In this document: one piece after another, positions 10,622-21,512 of the stretch
Layout of the letters: the number at the start of each line of letters is the position of its first letter
How positions within the stretch are numbered: position 1 is the first letter of the stretch
Source: Rhinopomastus cyanomelas
Taxonomy: Eukaryota > Chordata > Aves > Bucerotiformes > Rhinopomastidae
NCBI GenBank assembly: GCA_013400115.1
Contig: VXBP01009430.1
Span: forward strand, 62,001 to 126,000
Direction: 5' to 3'
Length of the DNA stretch: 64,000 nt
Translations under genes and position numbers: made by a program
Notes under the pieces: model-generated
The model's database searches: none
What the model saw: only the letters and a program-made list of their open reading frames with translations
Told to the model about the DNA's origin: nothing

Positions 10622-10961
10622 TTACAGTAACTTTCCAATCCCTGAAAAGGGCCTGTCAGAAGGCTGAGGAAGAACTACTCAATAGGTCATGGAACAATAG
10701 GGTGAGACATCATGGTTTCAAGCTGGAAAAGGGTAGATTTAAGCTAGACATCAAGGAAAATGTCTTTAACCTGAGGGTGGGGATCCCTGGAACAGGTTGC
10801 CTAGAGAGCTGGTGAAGGCCCCATCCCTGGGAACATCTAAGGTCAGGCTGGATGGGGCTTTGGGCAATCTGGTCTGACAAGTGATTTCTCTGCTTGTAGG
10901 GGGGTTGAGTTAGGTTACCTGTGGAGTTCCTTTCCAACCCTATGATTCTGTGATTCTATGA
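10622..10961 (+). mobile_element. CR1 LINE, 'FNLRV' type, immediately downstream of another CR1
   Basis: It begins 5'-truncated at 'taactttccaatccctgaaaaggg' and runs to 'ccctatgattctgtgattctatga'. The frame contains GFKLEKGRFKLDIKENVFNLRVG. The 5' edge falls on the tail of the previous copy, which suggests insertion into or beside that tail. Confidence 0.92.
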
Positions 10962-11777
10962 TCTGACAGCACATTCCAGGCACTTTCCTCCTTTTTCTGA
11001 AACTCAACCCGCTTACAAACACAGCATTTCCCTTAAATCATAATTAGGTCACTTTGACCCCACATAAGCTGTAACAAACCCCAACGGCTCAGCCTCCCAA
11101 AGGTTCCATCCAAACACCCGCACCATGAGGTTAAGCGTTTTCCACGCCAACGAATTAACAGATCTACAGGCTTCGTCCAATTAACAAAACCACCTAGGGG
11201 CAAAAAAGAGGTAAATAATTCCTAGGTCTGTTCCTTCTGCAGAACAAACACCCTTTTCTCCCCCTCCACCCCGTGCAAAGACTCTCACGCTCCCCTCACA
11301 TGACCCATTCCAAAAGCCCAAGTGTGTCTGGCAGCCCACAAACCTTTCTGTGAGGGCTTACCCCCAAAAAAACACCAAGAGAACTTGGTGATTCATCTGG
11401 CTGGAGGCTCTCAGCTTACGAGAAGTATTCAGACCAACTGAGGAAAAAAAATCAATTTTACTCGTTTCTGGGTTTGTTGGGGTTTTTTGCCACTCTGGCT
11501 GTTGCACTAATGCAAAATTGTGTCTGCCATACAGAGGTTGTGCACAGTGGCTCAGAGAGGTTTTGCTGTGCCTACAGTTCCCCCAGCACCCATTCCCTCA
11601 AACAGAGATGAACATCCCCCACCACAAGCATCCTTCATCCCAATCCCTCCAAGCCCCTCCTTCCTCCTGCCCTGTGCGCTGTGACTGTGGCACTTCTTGC
11701 CCCACTTCTGCAGTGTCCAGACTCCACCAAATCCTCCAGTCAGTGACTACTTTACCAGTTAAAGCTGTGCTGGTTTT
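10962..11777. other. unique DNA, no gene recognised
   Basis: C-rich and A-rich short runs only. No coding motif. Confidence 0.5.
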
Positions 11778-11904
11778 ATCATCCTCATCATGAGCCTAAA
11801 ATTAGCCCTGGGAGCTCCCAGCATCTCCAGGACATGGATCAGCTCTCCAGCCCAGCTGAAAGGAGCCAGCCCAGGCATGACATGGACCTAACCTGGGCAG
11901 ACGT
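11778..11904 (-). repeat. 127-bp non-CR1 segment attached to a CR1 3' end (copy 1)
   Basis: The segment 'atcatcctcatcatgagcctaaaattagccc...gggcagacgt' lies directly beyond the 3' terminus of the minus-strand CR1 at 11905. It recurs at 20905-21031 next to another CR1 copy with a single mismatch and no indel. It has no CR1 features. Read on the CR1 sense strand it ends 'catgatgaggatgat'. It is best explained as 3' sequence carried along by retrotransposition, or as the 3' end of a CR1 subfamily. Confidence 0.85.
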
Positions 11905-12311
11905 TCATGGAATCATCCTGGTTGGAAAGGACCTCCAGGATCACCAAGTCCAGCCCTCAGCCCAGCACCTCCCTAACCCCTAGACCATAGCCCCAAGTGC
12001 TCTAGCTACTCACATTTTAAACACCTCCAGGGATGGGGACTCCACCACCCCTCTGGGCAGCCTGTTGGAGTACCCAACCACTCTCTCAGGAAAGAACTTC
12101 TTCCTAAGAGCCAGTCTAAACCTCCCTTGACTCAACTTGAGGCTGTTTCCCCTCATCCTATCATGAGTAATTTGGAAGAAGAGAACAGCATCAGCTTGGG
12201 CACAACCTCCTTGTAGGTAGAGTTGTAGAGAGCAACAAGGTCTCCTCTCAGCCTCCTCTTCTCTAGACTAAATAACCCCAGTTCCCTCAGCTGCTCTTTA
12301 TAGGGTCTGTT
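11905..12311 (-). mobile_element. CR1 LINE, 3' part, copy 1 of a pair with shared 3' flank
   Basis: It starts with a single octamer-like block ('catggaatcatcctggttggaaaggacctccagg') and is truncated at 'tagggtctgttagatcc'. Aligned without gaps to 21032 onward, it is almost identical for the first 70 bp and then drops to about 93%. Confidence 0.92.
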
Positions 12312-14162
12312 AGATCCTCTGAGCACTCCAGAACTAACAGCATCTCTGCTGTCACCCTGCTCACCAGGACAGCACCCACATGGCTCATTTTTGGGTTCAT
12401 TCCTGGACCTTGCTGGGAAGCCCCCAGATACTAATCCTGGTACCCATTCAGCCTGGTGCAAGGAAGCATTTTCAGACATTCCTAGTAATTTAAGTTTTTT
12501 CTTGCAAACAGCACTGAATAGGCATGGAAAAAAAAACCTTAAAGAGAAAACCCTGTGGTGCTATTAATAGTCACCAGTAATATTACCACAAGCTCAGGGT
12601 CACCGAGACGCTGCGGATGCAAGTCAAGGAGCAAACAGTAACATACACCCAAAGGTATTTCCCAGCTTAACACCCAGTTTGCTGTCTGCAGAAAAAGCCC
12701 TGTCAGATCTTTCATCAATTTAACAAGCTCTGCCTCAAAATCAGTTTGGAGGTCTTTCACCCTCTGTGATCCTATTAGCCCCAGTCATCCCAGGATCCCA
12801 TAACTGCATGCTGATCTCCTCTTAGATTTATTCCTGTCTGGTTCAGAGCAATTTGTTTTTCTGCTGACATCGACCTTCCCGTTAAATCAGTTTCCCTCCC
12901 TCCCTGGTGTTTACATTCCCGCTTATTTATAGACAGCCATCACGTCCTCTCCCAAACTCCTGGGCCAAACACAGAGGATATTTTTCAGCTCTTTGTCTAA
13001 AACAGGCCCCTTTCCCCTGCCCTTCCTGGTGACACTGTGCTGGACCTGCTGGGATTTACACTCAGCCTGTTCGTGGGCAAAGACCAAACTCTGTGCCACA
13101 TTCCCAAAGAGATTTCCCTTGTACTTAAATATTTCCACATGCCTGTTTTGCTTATTCTTTTTAGGTTCACATTTTCCTTGTCCCCAGCACTTAAGCTGCA
13201 CCCAGCAAATGCATCAAGGTCTTGCTTTAATATCCACTCATGGGCCCTGACTTTAGCAGAAAATCTGCTTTATCCCCCAAACTCATGAGCTCACCCTTTG
13301 CAGTGTGGTGTTTTGCCCTATTCTGTATGACCTCTAACCCATCCCCTTGCTTTCACAGCCCTTCCCCATCCCATAACAGCATCACTGGCCTTTAAACTCC
13401 CACTGTAATCTCCTCTCATTGCATAGTCTGCTTTAGGCAGGGCGCAGTCATGGGGTTTTCCTTGCCTAGAAAGTCCAGTCCCTTTTGAAGAAAGAAATCT
13501 GGCAAAAGCAGAGCATCAGCTGTGGCAAAGCCTGTGCCACCATACAGCCCCTTTTCTAGTACCTGCTGACAGCTAGCAAGGGAAAACTTCTTCTTACAAG
13601 GTTGTGGGGCCAGAGATTGTATTCTCATGTACCTCATTAACTCACCCCACAGTGAGCTCACTGCCCACACTTTATATCTCCAATTATTCTCTCCAATTCC
13701 TTTCATCTTACAGCCTCCCAGCCTTGTGAGCTCAAGAGAATAAAATAATCTCAGTGACTCTTTTATTTTTCCCTTCCCTTTTCAAGGATTTTCTGTTCTC
13801 CCAGAAGATAGAACCACCTCGGACTTCTCTGTCCACAAAGGGCTGCTTTAAGCATTTGATGTAATTGCTACTGGTTGATCTTACTCCATTTGGGGTTATT
13901 ATCTCACCTGAGTGCCAGATATTGTCTCGCAATCTCCAGCCGAGCAGGAGATCCACTGGATCCACAGGTTATCCTGTTTGGAGCACACGGGTTGCTCGCT
14001 GCGCGGTTCTGCCTACAAAGGATGCGTTAAAAAAACCAAAGGAATAAAAGAGAAAAGCACATCCTAGTGGAACAAAAACGTATAAATAATTATTGTATAT
14101 ACATTAATTTATTTATACAAGGCTTGGGATCCATCACAAGCACACAAGGTATCCCAAAGCCT
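12312..14162. other. unique DNA, no gene recognised
   Basis: 1.85 kb without repeat signature. An AT-rich stretch lies at 14050-14125 ('ataaataattattgtatatacattaatttattt'). Frames up to 108 codons are without motifs. Confidence 0.5.
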
Positions 14163-14820
14163 GTCACAGAATCACAGAATTATTGAGGCTGGAAAAGACC
14201 TCTAAGATCATCAAGTTCAGCCCACGACCTAATGTCACCACAAGCAACCAGACCAGAGCACTAAGGGCCACATCTAGTCTTCCCCTTAAATAGCTCCAGG
14301 AATGGGACTCCACCACTGCCCTGGGCGGTCCATTCCGGGGTCTGAGCACCCTTTCCATGAGGAAGGGCTTCCTAACATCCAACCCAACCCTCCCCTGGTG
14401 CAGCTTCAGGCCCTGCCCTCTAGTCCTGGCACTGGTTGACAGGGAGAAGATCCCAACCCCCATCTGTCTACACTCCCCTCCAAGAAGTTGCAGAGAGTGA
14501 TAAGGTCCCCTCCAAGGGTCCTCTTATCCAGACTAAACATCTCCAGCTCCCTCAGCCTCTTCTCATCAGACTTTCCCTCCAGTCCCTTCCCCAGTCTTCA
14601 TTGCTCCTCTAGATCCACTCCAGTACCTCAATCTCTTTCTTGGAGTGAGTGACCCAGAACTGCCCCAGCACTCGAAGTGAGGCCTCACCAGTGCTGAGTA
14701 CAGAGGGACAATTACACCGCTAGACCTGCTGGCCACACTGTTTCTGATGCAAACCAAGATGCCACTGGCTTTTTGGACCACCTGGGCACACTGCTGGCTC
14801 ATATTCAATCAACCAGTTGT
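14163..14820 (-). mobile_element. CR1 LINE, 3' part (~660 bp), 'gaggctggaaaagacctct' type
   Basis: It extends further 5' than most, up to the FWTTWAHCWL-equivalent region ('ctggctttttggaccacctgggcacactgctgg'). The ORF2 C-terminus is split into two frames (14463-14164 and 14808-14566), so at least one frameshift has occurred. Confidence 0.93.
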
Positions 14821-14937
14821 CACGTAGTACTCTCAGAACTCTGCACACACAAGAATTTCAGCGATGCTGAGTTCACAGCAAAAGGCAGTTTAAAATTCAG
14901 AGTGGTTTGGATGCACAAGGGGTGATGCCTCCCATAA
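14821..14937. other. short unique spacer
   Basis: About 120 bp between two CR1 copies of opposite orientation. No feature seen. Confidence 0.4.
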
Positions 14938-15101
14938 TGTTTCAAAAAATGGGTAGTTTTCAGGGATGTTTCAGGGATGGTTTAGGGGTGAGGGCAGACC
15001 TGATGATCTTGAAGGTCTTTTCAAGATCGTCACAAGCACCTTTTCTTGAAGGTACCTGATGATCTTGAAGGTCTTTTCTAACTTTAATGATTCTATGATT
15101 C
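14938..15101 (+). mobile_element. short CR1 3' end with an internal 24-bp direct repeat
   Basis: The sense terminus ends 'taatgattctatgattcc'. The block 'cctgatgatcttgaaggtctttt' occurs twice, at 14999 and 15055, 56 bp apart, although a CR1 carries it once. The intervening 32 bp are not CR1-like. Replication slippage or a patch inserted during reverse transcription could explain it. Confidence 0.85.
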
Positions 15102-15334
15102 CTGGAGCTCAGAACTCTTGCCCATTTTAAAATGATTTTTTAAATGCTAAATAACTACATTAAAATAGGTAAAGTCCTTCAAAGTACATGATATTTGTTA
15201 CACACTGGACTCTTCTGCTGGGACAGGTTTCCTAATACCTAGTGCATCCCAAATCTTTGATGCAAAGGTTGAACTGGGATCAGAGCAACTTGCTTCAGTT
15301 GATAATGTCTCTGCTTAGTGCAGGTGGTTGAACT
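15102..15334. other. unique spacer
   Basis: No feature recognised in about 230 bp. Confidence 0.4.
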
Positions 15335-15746
15335 AGAATCACAGAATCATGGTCTAGCTCTGACAGAGAGGAGCTGAACTTGATGATCTTTGGAGGTCCC
15401 TTCCAACCCCTAACATTCTGTGATTAAGGTTGGAAGAGACCTACAAGATCATCAAGTCCAACCGTCAACCCAACCCCACCCTGCCCACTAAACTCTTTCC
15501 CCTTGGGCCACATCTACACATTTTTTGAACCTCTCCAGGGACAGCAACTCCACCCCCTCCCTGGGCAGCCTATTCCAACCCCTGATCACTCTGTCAGGGA
15601 AGAAATTTTTCCATACATCCAAGCTAAACTGCCCCTGGCACAACTTGAGGCCATTTCCTCTTGTTCTATCCCTAGTAACTTGGGAGAAAAGACCAACCCC
15701 CACCTCTCTAGATCCTCCTTTCAGGTATTTGTAAAGGGTGATAAGG
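15335..15746 (-). mobile_element. CR1 LINE interrupted by a tiny inverted CR1 tail
   Basis: The host reads 'agaatcacagaatcat' to 15350 and resumes at 15425 with 'taaggttggaagagacctac', together giving a normal CR1 terminus. It then continues through the FFPDRV-type ORF2 end (frame 15703-15488: NGLKLCQGQFSLDVWKNFF) to about 15746. Confidence 0.9.
15351..15424 (+). mobile_element. 74-bp CR1 tail nested in the opposite strand of another CR1
   Basis: Sense reading: 'ctgacagagaggagctgaacttgatgatctttggaggtcccttccaacccctaacattctgtgat'. Only the last ~70 bases of a CR1 were copied. It belongs to the 'acattctgtgatt' type. Confidence 0.87.
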
Positions 15747-15809
15747 AAGAGCTAGATAAGGACTAGGTGAGCTTTGAAGTTCCCTTGCAAATTAGTCCAT
15801 GATTCTGAG
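15747..15809 (+). mobile_element. ~60-bp diverged CR1 tail
   Basis: Reads 'gactaggtgagctttgaagttcccttgcaaattagtccatgattctgag', a decayed version of the CR1 terminus. It abuts the 5' edge of the preceding minus-strand copy. Confidence 0.6.
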
Positions 15810-18554
15810 TCCCAGGCATTTCAAGTTGGGGGTAACAGCGTGCTGAGGGGAGCTGGGGTGCCCAGTGTCCTGTGCTGGTGAGCTGAGATGTACCTGCATC
15901 AACCCATGCCCTGCAAACCAAGCTGCCTCTGTGGCCTCCACCACTATGGCCAAGGAAAAGTCCTGCTGATTGAGGTGACATGTAGCTAATTGAGGCAAAA
16001 TGGAGCTAATCGAGGCAAAAATCACAGCTGCCCTCTCAAGAAGCATCAGGCCAATGGGGCATCACTGCCTGGATTTTAGGTTTCTCAAGGGAAGGGACCC
16101 CACAAACATCGCTGTTCTCCAGCAGAACACACCTCAGGGACTTCATGGGAGTTTCATAACTACAGTGATGTGAGTCATTTATGGATTTAAAGAGATAAGG
16201 AATTTTTCATGCCTGTGGTAATCAATTCCTCTGCTCAATTAGCCTTGCAGATCTAAGAGAAGATGGAATTCTTTGTAGAGCAAATTAAATAAATAACTAA
16301 CTGCAGATCTCTGCAGCACAGTTGCTCCCATGGAGGCTCAGCAATGAGATGGATCTGCAGCAGCACGGTGGGAACCAGCCCTTCACTCCACAGAGATCAA
16401 CAAGATCCAGATGTTAAGGAGGGCAATAAAGGGAAAACAGGGGAAGATAAAGACAAGACCTTGCCCTGAGGCTGGGAAGGTGTTGAAGCCACCCACTGAG
16501 ACAGGGAAATGCCTTGGAGTTCACCCCTCCTGGGTTTCACTCATCGTTTATCTTTACTGGAGGGAACAACTCAGAAAAATCCATGTCCTATGTCATCTGG
16601 GACTGTGGCTGGGGACAGGGCAGAGGCTGTAGCTCTGCCTCCAGCAGGCTCAGGGGTGGGAGAAGGAGGTAAAGTGACTTACCCTGCTGAGTGTGAGCTG
16701 CTGGAGGACAGAGAGAACTTCAAGCACAGAAGAAATGCTGTGGAGTGTGTCCAGCTGCTGCCTCCCTGAGCTGGCAGGGCTTTCTAAGGCTGTGTCTGGG
16801 TTGCTGGACATGGGGCTGGGATGTAGTGGTGGCCCCAGGAGTGTGCAGCACAGCCCAGAATTCCGAGCCCACCATCCCCACCATGTCCCCAATGCCTTTT
16901 GGTTGGGTGTCATGGGTTACCTTGCAAACCTCAGCTGCCAGCCACAGATGCAGCATTTTCTGCCAGTTGCAATGATGATGAACAACTAGTAAAAAATGTT
17001 TTAGAAGTTTAAAAAAAATCTACGTCTATAAATAAAGAAACCCACCAGCATACAGAGCCCATCCCACAGCCTGGAACAAAACAGCCACCACAGTTCCCTT
17101 GGCATGGGGCAGAGGTGATAAAACATCAAGGGGAGTTCTGATTGCTCCCAGACTTTTTTACGCCTTCCCCAGAAACATCTGGTGGTGGCCAGTATCACTG
17201 CAAGATGCTGCAGGAGATGGATGAGGGTGTAATCCAGGCCAGCAATGCTCATGTCCCCTTGCAGGGCTGATCTGATCCCCGCGGACATCTATGCTCTGAT
17301 TTGATTAATCAGAGATGATTCCTTGCTGCTTCCCCTCTCTCCCCATCTCCAGCAGCAGCTCTCCAGGAGCGCAAAATCCAATGTGTGGTGCAGCAGCCAC
17401 GTCGGGGGGGTTCTGCAGGAGCAGAGCATCTGTCTTCTCTCCCTTAATCTCCTGCATTAGCTGCACAGAGGTCACGGATTAGAAAAGGTCTTGTTCCACA
17501 GGAGTTTTCTATCCCCATTGCACAGCCTGGCTTTGTACAATCCTAATACCCTACAAGAGCTTAGAGCAGTGTTTCTTTCCTCTGGTCCAAGCATATTTCA
17601 CCGCATCTGCTCCACAGCTTCCACTCCTCTGTGCTAACCTGGATTGGTGGTGACAACCCCAAATTCTTCCCCCCACTCCCCCAGGGAATTTTGCTTTTCC
17701 TATATCCATGAGTCTCTTCACTATTTACATCCTTCAGCTCCAGCTCTGGAAGACCAAAATCCTAGTTGCTGCTGGGCTGACTGGGCAGGAAAAAAAAACC
17801 CCTGTTTCTCTAAGGGATGGAAATCAGTAGCCATTTGGTTGCTTCATCCCTCCCATGAGGCTTCATCCTGGTGTTTAATACTGAGAGGTTAATTAAGATT
17901 AACCTTGAAAGCAGGAAGACTAATAGCCCCACCAGCTCTCTTGTTATCAATGACCACTGCAATTCCAGATTCTCATTTTCCATGACAGACTTGCTCAGCT
18001 TCAAACAGGCTAAACCTCTGTCTCAGGAAATCCTGGCACTGGCTGGTTCCTGCAGCAAGTCACCTTTTATCAGATCTGATGCCTCCTCAGCCCCTCAAAT
18101 CCTACCTGAAAAGCACCCAATGCCTTGCCCCAAGCCCATCTCCAGAAAGCAGCATTCTCATGTCCCTACAACTGGGTTTTGTGGGGTATCTCCACCCCCT
18201 CTATACTGCTTTCAAAATCCAGCTTCAGATTACATATTTCTGAGTTCAGTGGAGAAATAATTGGTGCCACTGTGTTTGCAAGCTATTGCTTTTGGTAATA
18301 AAATCCTCTGTTCCAACCCAATTACCACGATACTCCAAAAAGGCAAGGGATGACTCCAATATAGCTTAAGGGGAGGGGAGAAAAATCACAGAGTGTGGTT
18401 GGATTGGGGGAAAGAACTTACAAAGAAAGGTCAGGGGGAGAGCATAACCTTGGGGCAAACCTCAGCCCAGCTGCGCAGGGCTGGAGAAGCCCAAGAATGT
18501 TTGAGCAGAGGGAGGAGGTCACTGAGGACCTCTGGATTCTGCAGAATGGGCATT
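15810..18554. other. 2.7 kb unique DNA, no gene recognised
   Basis: This is one of the longest CR1-free stretches. It contains short poly-A/T runs (17008-17020, 17789-17797) but no repeat family. Frames up to 129 codons (17871-18260) have no domain I recognise. Confidence 0.5.
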
Positions 18555-18800
18555 ACAGAATCACAGAATGTTAGGGGTTGGAAGTGACCTCTAGAGATCA
18601 TCTAGTATAACCTCCTGCCAGAGCAGGATCTCCTACATTAGGTCACACAGGGCAGCATCCAGCTAGGTTTTGAACATCTCCAGAGCAGGAGACTCCACAA
18701 TCTCTCTGGGCAGCCTGTTCCAGTGCTCTGTCAGCCTCACTGTGAAGAAGTTTTTCCTTATGTTTTGATAGAACCTCCTGTGCTCCAGCTTGCACCCATA
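18555..18800 (-). mobile_element. CR1 LINE, 3' part (~245 bp)
   Basis: Starts 'cagaatcacagaatgttaggggttggaagtgacctctagagatcatctag' and is truncated after 'gtgctccagcttgcaccca'. It belongs to the 'acattctgtgatt' type seen at 22011, 31184, 48310, 55866 and 61114. Confidence 0.93.
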
Positions 18801-19245
18801 AGCCAGAGCTTATGTTACAGGTGTGCAGCCCTTGCCCATCCCTGCTGGGATGCACCCCAGTAGCCAAAACATCACAAATGACCTCCTCCAGGTTATGGGC
18901 ACCCCATAACAGGGGGCTCAGCTCACAGGAGTACTGGGAATGGGAAGTTAAACCGCATGGGGTCTGAGCCTTTAAACACCATGTGTGAGCAACATTGGTA
19001 ACTGTCACTCAAGGGCTGCTAAAGACGGCTTCAGCTCTGCCAAGTTTTGGCTTACACGGAGTTTAGGGGGCTGTAATCCGGGCTGTGTTGCATAATGGAT
19101 TGCATTACATGTAATCCACACGCTAATACTTTCTGAGCAGCAGCCAGTATGGGGTTTGAGACCCTTTACCTCAGAAAAACCACTCATCCTTCTGCAGGCT
19201 GGAGGTTGGGGGGTCCCTTAAAAATAGGCCTTTAAGAAATCAGTC
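18801..19245. other. unique DNA; 18990-19150 looks like a conserved noncoding candidate
   Basis: The stretch contains clustered homeodomain-like and palindromic words ('gctgtaatccgggc', 'gcattacatgtaatcc', 'cgctaatac') in complex, non-repetitive sequence. This is suggestive only. Confidence 0.25.
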
Positions 19246-19294
19246 AGCTGGGGTTGGAAGGGACCTTAAAGATCATGCAGTCCAATCCCACCTG
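19246..19294 (-). mobile_element. ~50-bp CR1 tail lacking octamers
   Basis: Reads 'agctggggttggaagggaccttaaagatcatgcagtccaatcccacctgg'. The core of the CR1 terminus is clear but no ATTCTRTG repeat flanks it. Confidence 0.7.
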
Positions 19295-19552
19295 GATTTC
19301 TAAGCGAAAACCCTACAAACAGCAATTACTGTGTCAGAGTGTATTTGGAACACTAATGTGGAGCTATCTGTCACACAGGCCACGTATAACACAGACAGAC
19401 AGAGGACAGACGGACTGTACTGGGTCTGCAGGCAAGACACAGCCCGTTTCTACGGCTGCTTGGGAAGACTCACACAGAGAAGATGAAGGCAGGAGGAAGA
19501 AGGCACAGGTAGTCCCTGTTGCAAACCCTGACCATGAGTTTAAGGGGATTCA

Positions 19553-19861
19553 GATCACAGAATGGCTCAGTCTGGAAGTGACCTCAGAGATCATCTACTC
19601 CAACTCCCTGCTAGGGACACCGATGCCTCTCAACCAGACTTGGCTGCTCAAGGCCTCATCCAATGTGGCCTTGAACACCTCCAGGGAGGAGCAACCACTG
19701 ATCTCCAGGCAACCAGTTCCAGACTCTCTCCATCCTTGCACTGAAGAACTTCCCAAGGTCTAGTCTGAACCTCCTCTCCTTCAGTTTCAAACCATTTCCC
19801 CTTGTCCTATCACTAGATTCCCTTGGGAAAAGTCACTCTCCAGCCTCCCTGCAGAGTCCCT
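19553..19861 (-). mobile_element. CR1 LINE, 3' part (~310 bp), older type
   Basis: Begins 'gatcacagaatggctcagtctggaagtgacctcagagatcatctactcc' and runs to 'tgcagagtcccttaaattt'. It is more diverged than most and has no open ORF2 end. Confidence 0.88.
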
Positions 19862-20596
19862 TAAATTTAGTTTTTCACCTGCAATTCATAAACTGTTACT
19901 TCTTTAAACCATCCCTGTATGGGTTTTATTTCAGTCCATTAGTACCTTAGCTAAACTAACTGGCCAGCATTGTCATTGGCGTTTTGAACCATCCGCACAC
20001 ATTTAAACTGAGACCAGGAAAAGAAAAAGAAAGAAGTTCCGAGACCTCAGGAAAAAAACACTGAAGCATCAAGTAGAGCTTAAAAAAATCCCACCCGTGT
20101 CAAAATAAAGCTGACTGGATTTATGGAGATAATTTAAAGGCAAAGGCTTTGCAAAGTGCATGAGGCTTGTGTTTTATGAGATTTGCAGCCAGAAGCAGAA
20201 GAAAGTCCTGGCAAGAGGGAGGAAGGGGAGACCAGAGAGTGAGTTGGCAACAGGAGCAACCTCATCCAAATGCCAGACAAATCAGGATCACAGGGCTGAG
20301 GAGAGCAGGAGATTTCAACTGCCTTGAAAGACAGGTTAAAGCTGTGACAGTTTCGTGTCTGTGCCCTGGGTGGGGTAAAGGGTTTATCCCATCCCACCTC
20401 CTCCACAAGGAGACCAGGGTATCCAGCCTGGGTGTTTGCCCAAGGTTGAATGCAGTTGTGTGTCTTCATGATAAACACATTTACATCCAACAAAAAACCC
20501 CCTCAAAACCAACCCCCAAACAAATGGTTTGACAATTCCAGGAGCTCATTAGCATTTTATAACCTAAATTATCACTTCCACCCCCCACCCAGTTTT
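19862..20596. other. unique DNA, no gene recognised
   Basis: A purine-rich patch lies at 20015-20070. Overlapping 119-121-codon frames on both strands at 20134-20532 have no recognised motif. Confidence 0.45.
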
Positions 20597-20812
20597 CCAA
20601 GACTCTTGTTTCATCTTGTTAAGAAGGGCTGGGGTTTACTGGGCTATTTTTGCTGCTCCGGGACCAATTGAAACACTCAGACTGAAGCAAAAGATCTTAA
20701 TTAAGAAGTTCATGTAAAGAAAACACTCCTCATGATTTTTGCTGAGTGAAGGCTGTTTATGGGATATTTCACACACCATTAAAATTGAGGAATTTTTGAC
20801 CAGCCTGCTAAT
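20597..20812 (+). repeat. unknown 215-bp direct repeat, copy A
   Basis: Starts 'ccaagactcttgtttcatcttg' and ends near 'gaccagcctgct'. It matches copy B at 21513-21732 at about 85% with several small indels. The best-kept block is 'gaccaattgaaacactcagact' followed by 'aagcaaaagatcttaatt'. It is not CR1, and no other copy was seen in the window. Confidence 0.85.
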
Positions 20813-20854
20813 CATTTTTGACCAAATTACCGCTTGCACCCTCCACTCAGCTTT

Positions 20855-20904
20855 CATAGAATCACAGAATCATAGAATCATCATGGCTGGAAAGGACCTC
20901 CAGG
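20855..20904 (-). mobile_element. CR1 terminal 50 bp joined to a non-CR1 segment
   Basis: Octamers 'catagaatcacagaatcatagaatcatc' and 'atggctggaaaggacctccagg' form a normal CR1 end. At 'atcatc' it switches to the 127-bp shared segment instead of continuing into 'aagtccagcc'. Confidence 0.87.
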
Positions 20905-21031
20905 ATCATCCTCATCATGAGCCTAAAATTAGCCCTGGGAGCTCCCAGCATCTCCAGGACATGGATCAGCTCTCCAGCCCAGCTGAAAGGAGCCAGCCCA
21001 GGCATGATATGGACCTAACCTGGGCAGACGT
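20905..21031 (-). repeat. 127-bp non-CR1 segment (copy 2) between a CR1 tail and a CR1 body
   Basis: This is the same segment as 11778-11904, with one difference (gatatgg against gacatgg). Here it is flanked by CR1 on both sides, in the order (sense, minus strand) CR1 body, segment, CR1 terminus. That is the order expected if a transcript read through its own weak end and the copy was primed at, or switched from, another CR1 terminus. Confidence 0.87.
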
Positions 21032-21512
21032 TCATGGAATCATCCTGGTTGGAAAGGACCTCCAGGATCACCAAGTCCAGCCCTCAGCCCAGCACCTCTC
21101 TAACCCCTAGACTATGGCCTCAAGTGATCTAGCTACTCACATTTTAAACACCTCCAGGGATGGGGACTCCACCACCCCTCTGGGCAGCCTGTTGGAGTGC
21201 CCAACCAGTCTCTCAGGAAAGAACTTCTTCCTAAGATCCAACCTAAACCTCCCCTGACCCAACTTGAGGCCATTTCCCCTCATCCTATCATGAGTAATTT
21301 GGAAGAAGAGACCAGCACCAGCTTCGCTACAGTCTTCTAAAAGGAGGTAGTTGAGGAAAACCATAAGGTCTCATCTCAGCCTCCTCTTCTCTAGACTAAA
21401 TAACCCCGTTTCCTCAGCCACTCTCAATAGGGTCTGTTTTCCAGCCCTCTCTCCAGACTCACTGCCCTTCTCTGGCCTCACTCCAGCACCTCAATGTCCT
21501 TCTGATCCTGTG
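21032..21512 (-). mobile_element. CR1 LINE, 3' part, copy 2 of the pair with shared flank
   Basis: Body of about 480 bp in the FFPERL type (frame 21364-21137 contains NGLKLGQGRFRLDLRKKFFPERL). It extends further 5' than copy 1 at 11905, so neither known copy can simply derive from the other. Its 5' edge coincides with the start of repeat copy B. Confidence 0.92.
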
